Part shown: positions 14,951 through 23,196 of the stretch, one piece after another
How positions within the stretch are numbered: the first letter of the stretch is position 1
Layout of the letters: the number at the start of each line of letters is the position of its first letter
Origin: Burkholderiales bacterium
Lineage (GTDB): Bacteria; Pseudomonadota; Gammaproteobacteria; Burkholderiales; CAIKXV01
NCBI GenBank assembly: GCA_014379045.1
Contig: JACMMK010000208.1
Coordinates: 1-24,334 of the forward strand
Reading direction: 5' to 3'
DNA: 24,334 nucleotides
Program-made: the position numbers and the translations under genes
Notes under the pieces: model-generated
The model's database searches: none
Told to the model about the DNA's origin: nothing
The model's input: only the letters and a program-made list of their open reading frames with translations

Positions 14951-15423
14951 CGGTCCACCTTTGGCGCATCGCCGCCGACACGCCGCAGTGGAATGCCGCC
15001 GATATGGACGGCAAGGGTGCCGCCGCGAAGGGGGCGCGGTGGAACAAGCCGCGAGAACACGTCACCTACACGTCGACATCGATATCGCTCGCCGCCTGGG
15101 AGACGCGCGCGCATCTGGGCAAAGCGGGCGCCCGGCTTCCTTTCAACCGCTGCCTGGTGCGACTCGAGGTGCCGGACGATGTGTGGAAGGACCGCGCCAG
15201 CGCGGCGACGCCATTACCGGTCGGGTGGAATGCGATTCCGGAAGGGATGGTCTCCCGCGAGCTGGGATCGGCCTGGCTTGCGAACGGGCGAAATGCGTTG
15301 TTGGCCGTGCCTTCGGTCGTGATCGAGGAGGAGTACAACGTCCTCATCAATCCGGCGCACGGAGACGCCGCACGCGTCGTCGCCACGAAGGTGCGACGAT
15401 TCGTGTATGACCCTCGCGTGTGA
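14947..15423 (+). CDS. RES-domain toxin (NAD+-degrading type)
   Basis: 158 aa, ATG overlapping the antitoxin stop. The RES pattern is visible: LWRIA at the start, GARWNKPREHVTYTS (Arg31, Tyr41), SLAAWETRAHLG (Glu52), VPSVVIEEEYNVLINPAH (Ser123 and the NVLINP block). Characterised RES toxins fold like ADP-ribosyltransferases and deplete cellular NAD+ until neutralised by their Xre partner. Length and gene order are typical. The module lies between the nitrile hydratase-like cassette (with its Bug remnant) and the PrpD genes. Confidence 0.9.
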   Translation: MTVHLWRIAADTPQWNAADMDGKGAAAKGARWNKPREHVTYTSTSISLAAWETRAHLGKAGARLPFNRCLVRLEVPDDVWKDRASAATPLPVGWNAIPEGMVSRELGSAWLANGRNALLAVPSVVIEEEYNVLINPAHGDAARVVATKVRRFVYDPRV

Positions 15424-15588
15424 GGGGCGACGGCGTGACGTCAGCGTCCACGGCACGAGCTTTGCATGATGGGCCGTCGCAGCAGATCACGCGCGGGGAA
15501 CGCGTGAGTGTGTCAACCATTCGGCAGGGATCGTCTTGAGCTGCAAGAGGGTTCCCTCCTACTCCAAACACGGGTAAGGGATCGGATC

Positions 15589-17025
15589 ATGCCAATCAGG
15601 GTCACGGCCGCACTTGGCCAATTCGCGGTCGAAACCGCAGACGACGAGATCCCCGCTGCCGCGCTTGCTTCAGCGAAACTCAGGTTTCTCGACACGTTGG
15701 CGGTCGCGGTCGCTGGGTCACGTCATCGATCCTCGATCATCTCGCTCGAGGTCGCCACCCAACTGGGCGGCAACCCGCACTGTGCGGTCATCGGCCGGAC
15801 CGAACGGATCAATGTCGAACAGGCAGGTTACGTGAACGCCGTAAGCGCGCACGCGCTCGAGTACGACGACTACACGAAGAGCGTAACCCACGCCAGCGTC
15901 TGCCTGGTGCCCGGTGCGCTCGCGCTCGCGGAGTGGCTTGGCGCAGACGGCAAGGCAATGTTGAACGCGTTCGTCTTCGGCTTCGAGATCGAGTCGCGCA
16001 TCGCGCGAGGGATGCGGCCGTGGCTGCTCGATCGCGGGTGGCATCCGAACGGCATCCTGGGGGGTATCGGCGTTGCCGTGATCGGCAGTCGGCTGATGGG
16101 CCACGACCCGATGACGATGCGAATGGCGATGAGCATCGCCGCTTCGGAAGGCTCAGGGCTGCGCAAGAACGTCGGCTCGATGGGCAAGGCGTTTCACGTC
16201 GGTCACGGGGTTCGCTGCGGAATTTTTGCGACGATGCTCGCGGCGAAGGGCTTCAAGGTCAATCCGGACATCATCGAGGGCAGCGACGATGTCGTCGAAG
16301 GGCACGACCGCTTCGGGCTCGCAGATACGTTCAACGGTTTCGGCCAGCACGACCTGCCGAAGATGATCGATCGACTCGGCGAGCGCTGGGAACTCGCGGA
16401 GAACACTACGCTGGTGCGGTTACATCCGGGGTCGACCGCGCCGGGGTCGTCGATCGACGCAATGATCGACCTCGCGAAGAGTAGCGACATTCGATCCGAG
16501 GATGTCGAAAGGATTGACTTGGAATGCACTCCGCAATGTCTGGCTATCGCGCCGTACTCCGAGGCACTCGATTCACACAAGGCGCGGTTCTGTCTGCCCT
16601 ACAGCATGGCGGTGTCGTTGCTCGACCGGCATGCTGGTCTCGCGCAATACACTGATGAGCGGGTCAACCGGCCTGATGTGCAGTCGATGATGAAGCGCGT
16701 GGCGGTGCATGTCCCCGATGATCTCAAGCACCATTGGGGACAGTGGGGTCAGGACGGGGTCAACTGGGGCGAGATGCGAATGTCGGTAACCCTGAAGAAC
16801 GGTACGGTGTTGCGTACCGCACGATCCAGCGCGCGGGGCTGGTCAGAAGATCCTGCTTCGTGGGACGACCTCGCGCAGAAGTTTCGCGAATGCAGCCAGG
16901 ACATCCTCGGGCCGGCACAGATCGAGGAAGCGCTCGACATGATCAGCCGCATCGATCGGCTGCCCGACTTGAAACCGCTGCTGCGTGCACTGCAGGCGGA
17001 CTTCGACGGCAAGCCGATGTATTGA
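15589..17025 (+). CDS. MmgE/PrpD-family protein, canonical active-site residues
   Basis: 478 aa. TAAGGGA at 15575-15581 precedes ATG 15589; the frame is open further upstream without family sequence. The PrpD superfamily includes 2-methylcitrate dehydratase, cis-aconitate decarboxylase and iminodisuccinate epimerase. Residues that line the active site in cis-aconitate decarboxylase have counterparts here: Asp93-Asp94 and His101 (EYDDYTKSVTHAS), His152 (RGWHPNG), Lys200 (SMGKAFHVG). It is thus probably an active hydro-lyase, decarboxylase or epimerase on a small di- or tricarboxylic acid. The paralogue starts 48 bp downstream and a Bug receptor follows, suggesting an acid uptake-and-processing operon. 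Confidence 0.87.
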   Translation: MPIRVTAALGQFAVETADDEIPAAALASAKLRFLDTLAVAVAGSRHRSSIISLEVATQLGGNPHCAVIGRTERINVEQAGYVNAVSAHALEYDDYTKSVTHASVCLVPGALALAEWLGADGKAMLNAFVFGFEIESRIARGMRPWLLDRGWHPNGILGGIGVAVIGSRLMGHDPMTMRMAMSIAASEGSGLRKNVGSMGKAFHVGHGVRCGIFATMLAAKGFKVNPDIIEGSDDVVEGHDRFGLADTFNGFGQHDLPKMIDRLGERWELAENTTLVRLHPGSTAPGSSIDAMIDLAKSSDIRSEDVERIDLECTPQCLAIAPYSEALDSHKARFCLPYSMAVSLLDRHAGLAQYTDERVNRPDVQSMMKRVAVHVPDDLKHHWGQWGQDGVNWGEMRMSVTLKNGTVLRTARSSARGWSEDPASWDDLAQKFRECSQDILGPAQIEEALDMISRIDRLPDLKPLLRALQADFDGKPMY

Positions 17026-17072
17026 GTGTGTCCGCGAGCCTACCCCTCCTTGAATCAGAGACCGAGGCGCCC

Positions 17073-18428
17073 ATGGAGACGATAGTTGCAGGGTTGGCGC
17101 GCTATGCGCAGGGCCTGCGTTTTGATCACCTCTCCCCCGACGTGATCGCCAAGGCGAAAGTGTGCATCCTCGATGTACTCGGCATTGCCGCCGGAGGATT
17201 CGGCAGCGAGAACGCGAAAGTGGCGTTGCGTGCAGCGACCAGCCTGTCGTCCGCCGGCAAGGCCACGGTCTGGATGACCGGCGAAACCATGCGGGCGATC
17301 GACGCGGTGCTGCCAAACTCGGTGGCTGCTCATTGCATCCTGCAGGACGACTGGCTGCAGGTGAGCCACTCGCACATCGGCGCCGCGGTGGTGCCGACGG
17401 CGTTGGCAATGGCTGAAGAGACCGGGTGCAACGGCAGGGACCTGATTACCGCAGTCGTCGCGGGATACGACGTCGAGGATCGTGCGGGCTCGTTGTCGGT
17501 GCCCGCGTTCACGCGCGGTTTTCGCGCGAGCTCGGTCTACAGCTACTTCGGCGCCACGGCCGTCGCATCGAGAATGCTCGGCCTGGACGAGGCGCAGTTC
17601 GCGCACGCGCTGGGGTGTGCAGGTAGCGTCTGCGGCGGGGTGCTGCAGCCATGGAACGATGGTTCGATGGAATGGTCGTTTCAGGAGGCTTTCGGTTCTC
17701 GCGCCGGCATTACTGCGGCGACGCTCGCCCGCGAAGGACTGATTGGTTCCCGCACGGTGTTCGAAGGCACGCATGGCGTGAACAAGAGCTTCTCCGGCAC
17801 GAATGAGGGTGAGCGCGCAGCACTCGACCGGCTGGGTAGCCACTTCCATATTCTTGACACCTGCTTCAAGCGCTTTCCCACAGGCGGCGCGAACCAGGGG
17901 AGCGCTGCGGTCGCGTATGCGCTGCGCCACAAGTTCCCGGTCGACTATCGTCGCATCCGGCGAATCGGGATCGAAGTGCCCAAAACGGGCTCGCATGAAC
18001 GCATGAACTACGCAGGTATCGGGTACGCGGGGCCGTTCGACACCGTCGATCAGTGCCTGATCAGCAAGATTTTCGCCGTAGCGATCATCCTGAAGACGGG
18101 TGACATGACTATCGACCTCGTGCGAAGCGAGCAGCGCGACGCTGAGTTGCGTTCGTTGTGCCAACGCACGCAACTGAGCGAGGCCGAGGGTATGAACGGC
18201 TGGCAGCTACGGATGGAGGTCGAACTCGATGACGGGACCGTGCTGTCCGGAAGTGGCGCCGACATCGACCAGAATCACCTTTACCTGACCTGGCCGCTCG
18301 CGACGAGAAAGTTTCATTCGGTGGCGGGCCCTGTGTGGGGCGCGGCGCGATGCCAGCGCATCGTCGACCTGGTCGACCGGCTCGAAGAGCTCGACTCGGT
18401 GTCGACCCTTGTGCGCGGCACGCCTTAA
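17073..18428 (+). CDS. MmgE/PrpD-family protein, divergent paralogue
   Basis: 451 aa; ATG with GAGG 5 nt upstream. The overall PrpD layout is kept (ILDVLGIAAGGFG, VAAHCILQDDWLQVSHSHIG, MLGLDEAQFAHALGCAGS, GGANQGSAAVAYALRHKFPVD). The histidine and lysine matching His152 and Lys200 of the upstream paralogue are missing: RGFRASSV replaces RGWHPNG, and SMEWSFQEAFG replaces SMGKAFHVGHG. The Asp pair (92-93) and nearby His99/His101 remain. It may have a different reaction, or may form a hetero-oligomer with the first protein. It lies 47 bp after that gene and 30 bp before a Bug gene, so these are likely co-transcribed. Confidence 0.85.
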   Translation: METIVAGLARYAQGLRFDHLSPDVIAKAKVCILDVLGIAAGGFGSENAKVALRAATSLSSAGKATVWMTGETMRAIDAVLPNSVAAHCILQDDWLQVSHSHIGAAVVPTALAMAEETGCNGRDLITAVVAGYDVEDRAGSLSVPAFTRGFRASSVYSYFGATAVASRMLGLDEAQFAHALGCAGSVCGGVLQPWNDGSMEWSFQEAFGSRAGITAATLAREGLIGSRTVFEGTHGVNKSFSGTNEGERAALDRLGSHFHILDTCFKRFPTGGANQGSAAVAYALRHKFPVDYRRIRRIGIEVPKTGSHERMNYAGIGYAGPFDTVDQCLISKIFAVAIILKTGDMTIDLVRSEQRDAELRSLCQRTQLSEAEGMNGWQLRMEVELDDGTVLSGSGADIDQNHLYLTWPLATRKFHSVAGPVWGAARCQRIVDLVDRLEELDSVSTLVRGTP

Positions 18429-18458
18429 CCTTCGAACGTCATCGACAGGGAAATCCGA

Positions 18459-19463
18459 ATGGGTGTGTGTGCCAGGCAAACGTCGGAGGTCAAACTTCGA
18501 TTCGGCTTCACCCACCAAGGCATGTCGTTGGTTTTGGGCTTGCTAGGCAGCACCGCGTTTGCGGCCGAGTTCCCCATCAAGCCAGTGCGGCTCGTGGTCC
18601 CGTTCGCGCCCGGTGGCAGTTCCGATTCGGTTGCGAGAATGATCGGCGCGAAGCTGACCGAGGCCTGGGGCCAGCAGATATTGATCGAGAACCGCCCCGG
18701 TGCCAACACGGCGATCGGTGCCAGCTTCGTCGCACGCTCGTCCCCCGACGGCTACACGTTGTATCTGGCTAATGCGAACCACACGGTGAACCCAGCCCTG
18801 TTCAAGACGCAGCCCTTCGACCCGGTCAAGGACTTCGCCGCGATCTCGCAGATCGCCAACCAGACCGTGGTGCTGCTGGTGCACCCGTCGGTTCCAGCGA
18901 AGACGGTCCGCGACCTGATCAAGCTGGCCCGATCGCGTGCGGGCGAACTCAACTTTGCATCGCCCGGAGTGGGTACTGCTTCACATATGACGGGCGTGCT
19001 GTTCCAGGCGTTGGCAAAGATCGATATGGTGTTCGTGCCCTATAAAGGTGCCGGCCCGTCGCTGGTCGACCTGATCGGCGGCCAGGTGACGATCGGCGCT
19101 TCCGGTCTCACCAGTTCGTTGCAATACATCGAGAGCGGCAAGCTGCGCGCATTGGGAGTGACAACGCTCAAGCGGTCGGTGCTGAAGCCGGACATCCCGA
19201 CCATTGCGGAGTCCGGACTGCCCGGTTTCGAAGTCACGAACTGGTTTGGCATTCTGGCGCCGGCGGCACTATCGAGCGCGCTCGTCGAGCGTATCCACCA
19301 GCAAGTCGCGAAGGTCGTGGGCGAGGAGGGCAACCAGCAACTTCTGTTCAAGATGGGGCTCGAGCCGTCCCTGAGCGCGCCCGTCGAGTTCGGCGCGTTC
19401 ATTCGGTCCGAAATCGATAAGTGGGTACGGGTGGCGAGGGAGGCGGGGATCAGGCAAGAGTGA
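18459..19463 (+). CDS. Bug/TctC-family periplasmic solute-binding protein
   Basis: 334 aa. CAGGGAAA at 18446-18453 precedes ATG 18459. The signal peptide is unusually long before its hydrophobic core (MSLVLGLLGSTAFA), ending before AEFPIKPVRLVVPF; the internal ATG giving MSLVLG is a possible alternative start. Family blocks: FAPGGSSDSVARMIG, IENRPGANTAIGASF, DGYTLYLANAN, VHPSVPAKTVRDL, FVPYKGAGPSLVDL, and the C-terminal FIRSEIDKWVRVAREAG. It follows the two PrpD genes closely and probably supplies their substrate, an organic acid. It is convergent with the next gene, 88 bp away; I see no clear terminator in between. Confidence 0.9.
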   Translation: MGVCARQTSEVKLRFGFTHQGMSLVLGLLGSTAFAAEFPIKPVRLVVPFAPGGSSDSVARMIGAKLTEAWGQQILIENRPGANTAIGASFVARSSPDGYTLYLANANHTVNPALFKTQPFDPVKDFAAISQIANQTVVLLVHPSVPAKTVRDLIKLARSRAGELNFASPGVGTASHMTGVLFQALAKIDMVFVPYKGAGPSLVDLIGGQVTIGASGLTSSLQYIESGKLRALGVTTLKRSVLKPDIPTIAESGLPGFEVTNWFGILAPAALSSALVERIHQQVAKVVGEEGNQQLLFKMGLEPSLSAPVEFGAFIRSEIDKWVRVAREAGIRQE

Positions 19464-19551
19464 CGGCGTCGCCGCCTTCTGAAGTGTCGACCCGAACATC
19501 GAGGAGCAGCAGTGTCGGCAAGATCATGCCAACGCGTATGCCATCGTTTCG

Positions 19552-20556
19552 TCAACCCACCGGCACGAACAACTCCTCCACCGTCGGCTCGCTGTCGATC
19601 ATGTCCTGCTGGCGCATGAACTTGATCATCGTTGCGAAGGTGACGCGGTTGGCCTCGACGCCGTAGGTCCAGGGGTCGTCGCCGAACACTTCGTAGAGCT
19701 CATCGAGTTCGGCGGGCATCCACGGCAGCATGTAGCGCAGTGCCGAGTAGTTGCGCATCCGCACCAGCGCCGCGCGCTTGGATTGCTCGAACGCATCGAA
19801 CAGGCTCTTCGCGATGAACGGGTTGCGTTCGTAGACGTCTTTCTTGATCGCGATCAGATGCATGATCGGGAATACGCCGGTGCGCTGGTAGTACGCCTTC
19901 TCGACCTCATGGAAGTCGGGGAACAGACGACGCACGTCCGGGTTGGTACGCAGCGAGTCGGGAAGGTGGGTGCCGATCGTGCCGTCGATCTCGCCCGCAT
20001 CGATCAGCTGCGACAGCGACCTGTCGCTGTCGTTGACGGTGATGTCCCACCCCGGGGGATGGAACGTCGGCACGCCGTGCATGCCCGGGCTGTTGACGGA
20101 ACCCTCTATCCACTTGATCGACCGGAGATCGACACCGTAGTCGTTCTGCAGATGGCCACGGATATACACGGCTGCGGTCATCGTGTGGCGCATCACGCCG
20201 ATGCGGCGGCCTTCCATGTCTTTCGGCGTCCTGATCCCCGACTTCGCGTTGATCGTGATCAGTCCGTGGCGGAACATCTTCGACGGGAACACCGGCAGCG
20301 CGACGAACGGACAGTCGCCCTTCAGGTAGCGCGTGACGTAGTCCGACGACGACATCTCGCAGACGTCGAACGTCTTCTCGGCCATCGCGTGATCGAACAG
20401 CTTGCGCGGAAAGTCCTCGACGCGGAAGGTGAGGTCGATGCCCTGTGGCGCGACGTCCCCGGTGTACAGCGCCTGCATCCGGTCGTACAGCGCGCAGGCG
20501 AGGGTGATAGGGACCCCCGCAGGGTCGGGCGACTTGCTCGTTAAGGTGGCAGTCAT
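19552..20556 (-). CDS. 4,5-dihydroxyphthalate decarboxylase-like / NMT1-like protein, second copy
   Basis: 334 aa; AGGAG lies 7 nt upstream of ATG 20556 on the minus strand. It belongs to the same family as the protein at 7047-8039. Shared landmarks: CALYDRMQALYTGDV, TFDVCEMSSSDYV, FPSKMFRHGLITI, GRRIGVMRHTMTAAVYIRG, FPIMHLIAI, and DDPWTYGVEANR near the end. There is no signal peptide, so a cytosolic enzyme is more likely than a binding protein. It lies 72 bp downstream of the molybdopterin subunit gene on the same strand, an arrangement that could couple aromatic or heterocyclic hydroxylation to decarboxylation. That link is inference. Confidence 0.8.
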   Translation of the reverse strand: MTATLTSKSPDPAGVPITLACALYDRMQALYTGDVAPQGIDLTFRVEDFPRKLFDHAMAEKTFDVCEMSSSDYVTRYLKGDCPFVALPVFPSKMFRHGLITINAKSGIRTPKDMEGRRIGVMRHTMTAAVYIRGHLQNDYGVDLRSIKWIEGSVNSPGMHGVPTFHPPGWDITVNDSDRSLSQLIDAGEIDGTIGTHLPDSLRTNPDVRRLFPDFHEVEKAYYQRTGVFPIMHLIAIKKDVYERNPFIAKSLFDAFEQSKRAALVRMRNYSALRYMLPWMPAELDELYEVFGDDPWTYGVEANRVTFATMIKFMRQQDMIDSEPTVEELFVPVG

Positions 20557-20628
20557 TCTAGTGCTCCTGGAAGATTCAAAGGCCGATCGAGCGTATCTTC
20601 AACGCGAGAGGACTCGACGCGGCAGCGC

Positions 20629-23010
20629 TCAATGAGGTGCGTCAGCAACAACCTTCGCGCGCGCTTGTGTGTCACGGGCCTGTGCGATCAGGTGCCATAC
20701 CCGCGACGGCGACAACGGCAGTTCATGCGGCGCCACCGCCAGCGGCGCGAACGCCGCAGCGAGCGCATTGGCGATCACCCCGGCGACCGGAATGATGCCG
20801 CCTTCGCCCGCCCCCTTCGCGCCGAGCGGATTGTTCGGCGACGGATGGTGCTCGAGCGCGATCGCGCGGATGTTGGGGAATGCGTCGGCGGTCGGCAGCA
20901 GATAGTCGGCGAGCGAGCCGGTCAGCAACTGGCCCTGATCGTCGTAGGCGAGCTGTTCGAGGAACACGCCGCCCAGGCCCTGCACGATCGCCCCGATCGT
21001 CTGCCCGTGGAGCGTGCGCGGATTGATGATCCGCCCGACATCCTCGACTGCGACATAGTCGAGTACGTCGATGTGCCCGGTACGCGCATCGACCGCGATA
21101 TGCGCGGCGTGCGCGCCGTAACTGTACGTGCGCCGCGCGCTCGAGAAGCTGCCATCGGCCGAGATACCGCCGTGCGCGACACGCGCCTGCGCGAGTGCGG
21201 CGAGCGACAGCGTGCGTCCCGAGCGCGCGACGATCCGGTCTCCCCCGACGTTCGCGAGGTCATCGACCAGGCAGTCGAGCGTCTCGGCCGCCGCAGTGAG
21301 GATGCGTTCGCGGAAAATCTTCGCCACGGTGACGATCGCCGAGCCACCCATCACCACGCTGCGCGAGCTGTACGTGCCGAAGCCTTCGTCGACGCCGCTG
21401 GTCGAACCATGGAACACGCCGCGGATCGCCGAGACCGGCAGTTCGAGGGCGTCCGCCGCGATCTGCGTGAACACGGTCTCGAGCCCCTGTCCGTTCGATG
21501 ACGAGCCGGTATAGACCGAGACGCGACCGTCGGTCTCGAGCACCAGGCGCGCACCTTCGCGCGGTCCCGAGCCGCCCCCTTCTATGTAGCAGCTGAGCGC
21601 GATCCCATGGTGGCGCCCGTCGATCACGCGCCCGTTGAGCGCCGACTTGCGCGTCCAGTCGAACTCGCGCAGACAGCGTTCGAGCGTCTCGCGATAGTCG
21701 CCGCTGTCGGTCGCGCTGTCGCTGTTGTACGGCAGCAGCGTCGCCAGCTGCCAGGGCATTTCGCTCGAGGTCAGCAGATTGCGTCGTCGAAACTCGACGC
21801 GGTCGAGGCCGAGATCGGCTGCCGCGAGATCGAACATCCGCTCGCGGAAGAAATCCGTCTCGAACCGTCCCGGCCCGCGGTAGGTGCCGACCGGGGTCTT
21901 GTTGGTGAGCATCACCGCGAGCTCGAGATCGATATCGGGGATGCGGTACGGCCCCGACGCGAGCTGGATCACGTTGCGCGACGGCGCGATGCCGTTGGTG
22001 CGCAGGTACGCGCCGACATCGGCGGCGAGGCGACCGCGCAACCCGAGCACGGTGCCGTCGCGCGCGCAGGCGAGTTCGAGCTCGCATTCGGTCTCGCGCG
22101 CGTGATTGCAGGCGATCAGGTGTTCGCGCCGATCCTCGATCCACTTGACCGGACGCTCGCAACGCAGCGCGGCGAACGGGATCAGGAAATCCTCGGGGTA
22201 GAACTCGCCGCGCGCACCGAACGAACCTCCGGTGTCGCCTTCGATCAGATCGATCGCCGCTTCCGGAATGTCCAGTTGCGCCGCGAGGATGCGCCGGTTG
22301 GCGAACGGCACCTTGCTCGCTCCGAACACGACCAGTCGGCCCGAGTCCACGTCACGATGCGCGAGCACGCCACGCGTCTCCATCGGTAACGCTGCATGAC
22401 GATGCACGTGGAACCGCTCACGACGCACATACGGCGCATTCGCGAACGCCGCCTGCGCGTCGCCGCGCACTGCACGCAGCCGCACGGCGCAGTTCGAGGC
22501 AGCGGCCTCGAACAGGCGCACCGTGTCGGGGGCATCGAGACCGCCTTCGACGACGACCGACCGCGATTCGATGTCGACCTCTATCCCCTCGAGCGCGTCT
22601 TCGGCGAGGGCCGCGCTGTCGGCGACGATGACCGCGAGCGGTTCGCCGACATGGCGCACCGTGTCATGCGCGATCACCGGTTGCTCGAACGGCTCGAGTT
22701 CGGGCAGCGGATCGAGTCGCATCGGAATCACCGGCACGCGCCCGCCGCAATGCGCGAGCACGTCCGCGCCGGTAAACACCGCGCGCACGCCCGGCATTGC
22801 ACGTGCGGCCGAGACGTCGAGCCCGCGCAGCCGACCGTGCGCGACCGAACTGCGCAGGATGACCGCGTGCAGCATGTGCGGCAGCTGCAGGTCGTCGACG
22901 AACGCGCCCAGGCCGCGCAGCAGACGGGGGTCTTCTACACGGTCGATCCCTTGTCCGATGGCGGGGCTCGAGACGGATAAGGGTGTGTCGAGGGCGGTCA
23001 GGTCATTCAA
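20629..23010 (-). CDS. Xanthine dehydrogenase-family molybdopterin-binding subunit (large subunit)
   Basis: 793 aa. The full large-subunit layout is present: IGQGIDRVEDPRLLRGLGAFVDD at the start, GGSFGARGEFYPED (molybdopterin contact), RPVKWIEDRREHL, TPVGTYRGPGRFE, and the C-terminal GAKGAGEGGIIP containing the catalytic glutamate. The TYRGPGR loop lacks the AYRCSFR signature of true CO dehydrogenase, so this is a hydroxylase-type (form II) member acting on an aldehyde, aromatic or N-heterocycle. The start is uncertain: TTG 23010 is the only start codon near the family N-terminus and has no clear ribosome binding site. FAD and 2Fe-2S subunits, which it needs for electron transfer, are not encoded nearby. 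Confidence 0.88.
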   Translation of the reverse strand: MNDLTALDTPLSVSSPAIGQGIDRVEDPRLLRGLGAFVDDLQLPHMLHAVILRSSVAHGRLRGLDVSAARAMPGVRAVFTGADVLAHCGGRVPVIPMRLDPLPELEPFEQPVIAHDTVRHVGEPLAVIVADSAALAEDALEGIEVDIESRSVVVEGGLDAPDTVRLFEAAASNCAVRLRAVRGDAQAAFANAPYVRRERFHVHRHAALPMETRGVLAHRDVDSGRLVVFGASKVPFANRRILAAQLDIPEAAIDLIEGDTGGSFGARGEFYPEDFLIPFAALRCERPVKWIEDRREHLIACNHARETECELELACARDGTVLGLRGRLAADVGAYLRTNGIAPSRNVIQLASGPYRIPDIDLELAVMLTNKTPVGTYRGPGRFETDFFRERMFDLAAADLGLDRVEFRRRNLLTSSEMPWQLATLLPYNSDSATDSGDYRETLERCLREFDWTRKSALNGRVIDGRHHGIALSCYIEGGGSGPREGARLVLETDGRVSVYTGSSSNGQGLETVFTQIAADALELPVSAIRGVFHGSTSGVDEGFGTYSSRSVVMGGSAIVTVAKIFRERILTAAAETLDCLVDDLANVGGDRIVARSGRTLSLAALAQARVAHGGISADGSFSSARRTYSYGAHAAHIAVDARTGHIDVLDYVAVEDVGRIINPRTLHGQTIGAIVQGLGGVFLEQLAYDDQGQLLTGSLADYLLPTADAFPNIRAIALEHHPSPNNPLGAKGAGEGGIIPVAGVIANALAAAFAPLAVAPHELPLSPSRVWHLIAQARDTQARAKVVADAPH

Positions 23011-23168
23011 CGTTAGGCGCCGGGTTGCGGTTCAGGGAGCGGATTCGGTATACGGGAAGGGTCGGCGCTCGGAGAAGCGGCGGCGCGCGGGTCCACCCCG
23101 ATCGCGCCCTCGCCGCCGGGCCACGAGCCCGTTGAATATACCGCGCGCCGACTTGGCGCACCGTCGAT

Positions 23169-23188
23169 CGGCGAGGTGCGCCTCGCCG
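23169..23188 (-). terminator. GC-rich hairpin downstream of the lipocalin-like gene
   Basis: A perfect 8-bp stem (CGGCGAGG / CCTCGCCG) with a 4-nt loop lies 9 bp beyond the stop at 23197, on the gene's downstream side. No T run follows on the minus strand, so it may only be a weak terminator or an mRNA-stabilising hairpin. Confidence 0.3.
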
Positions 23189-23196
23189 CGCGTGGG

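Noticed and set aside
20629..23010. Aerobic CO dehydrogenase large subunit (CoxL form I)
   Set aside because: The active-site loop reads TYRGPGR rather than AYRCSFR, and CoxS/CoxM are absent.
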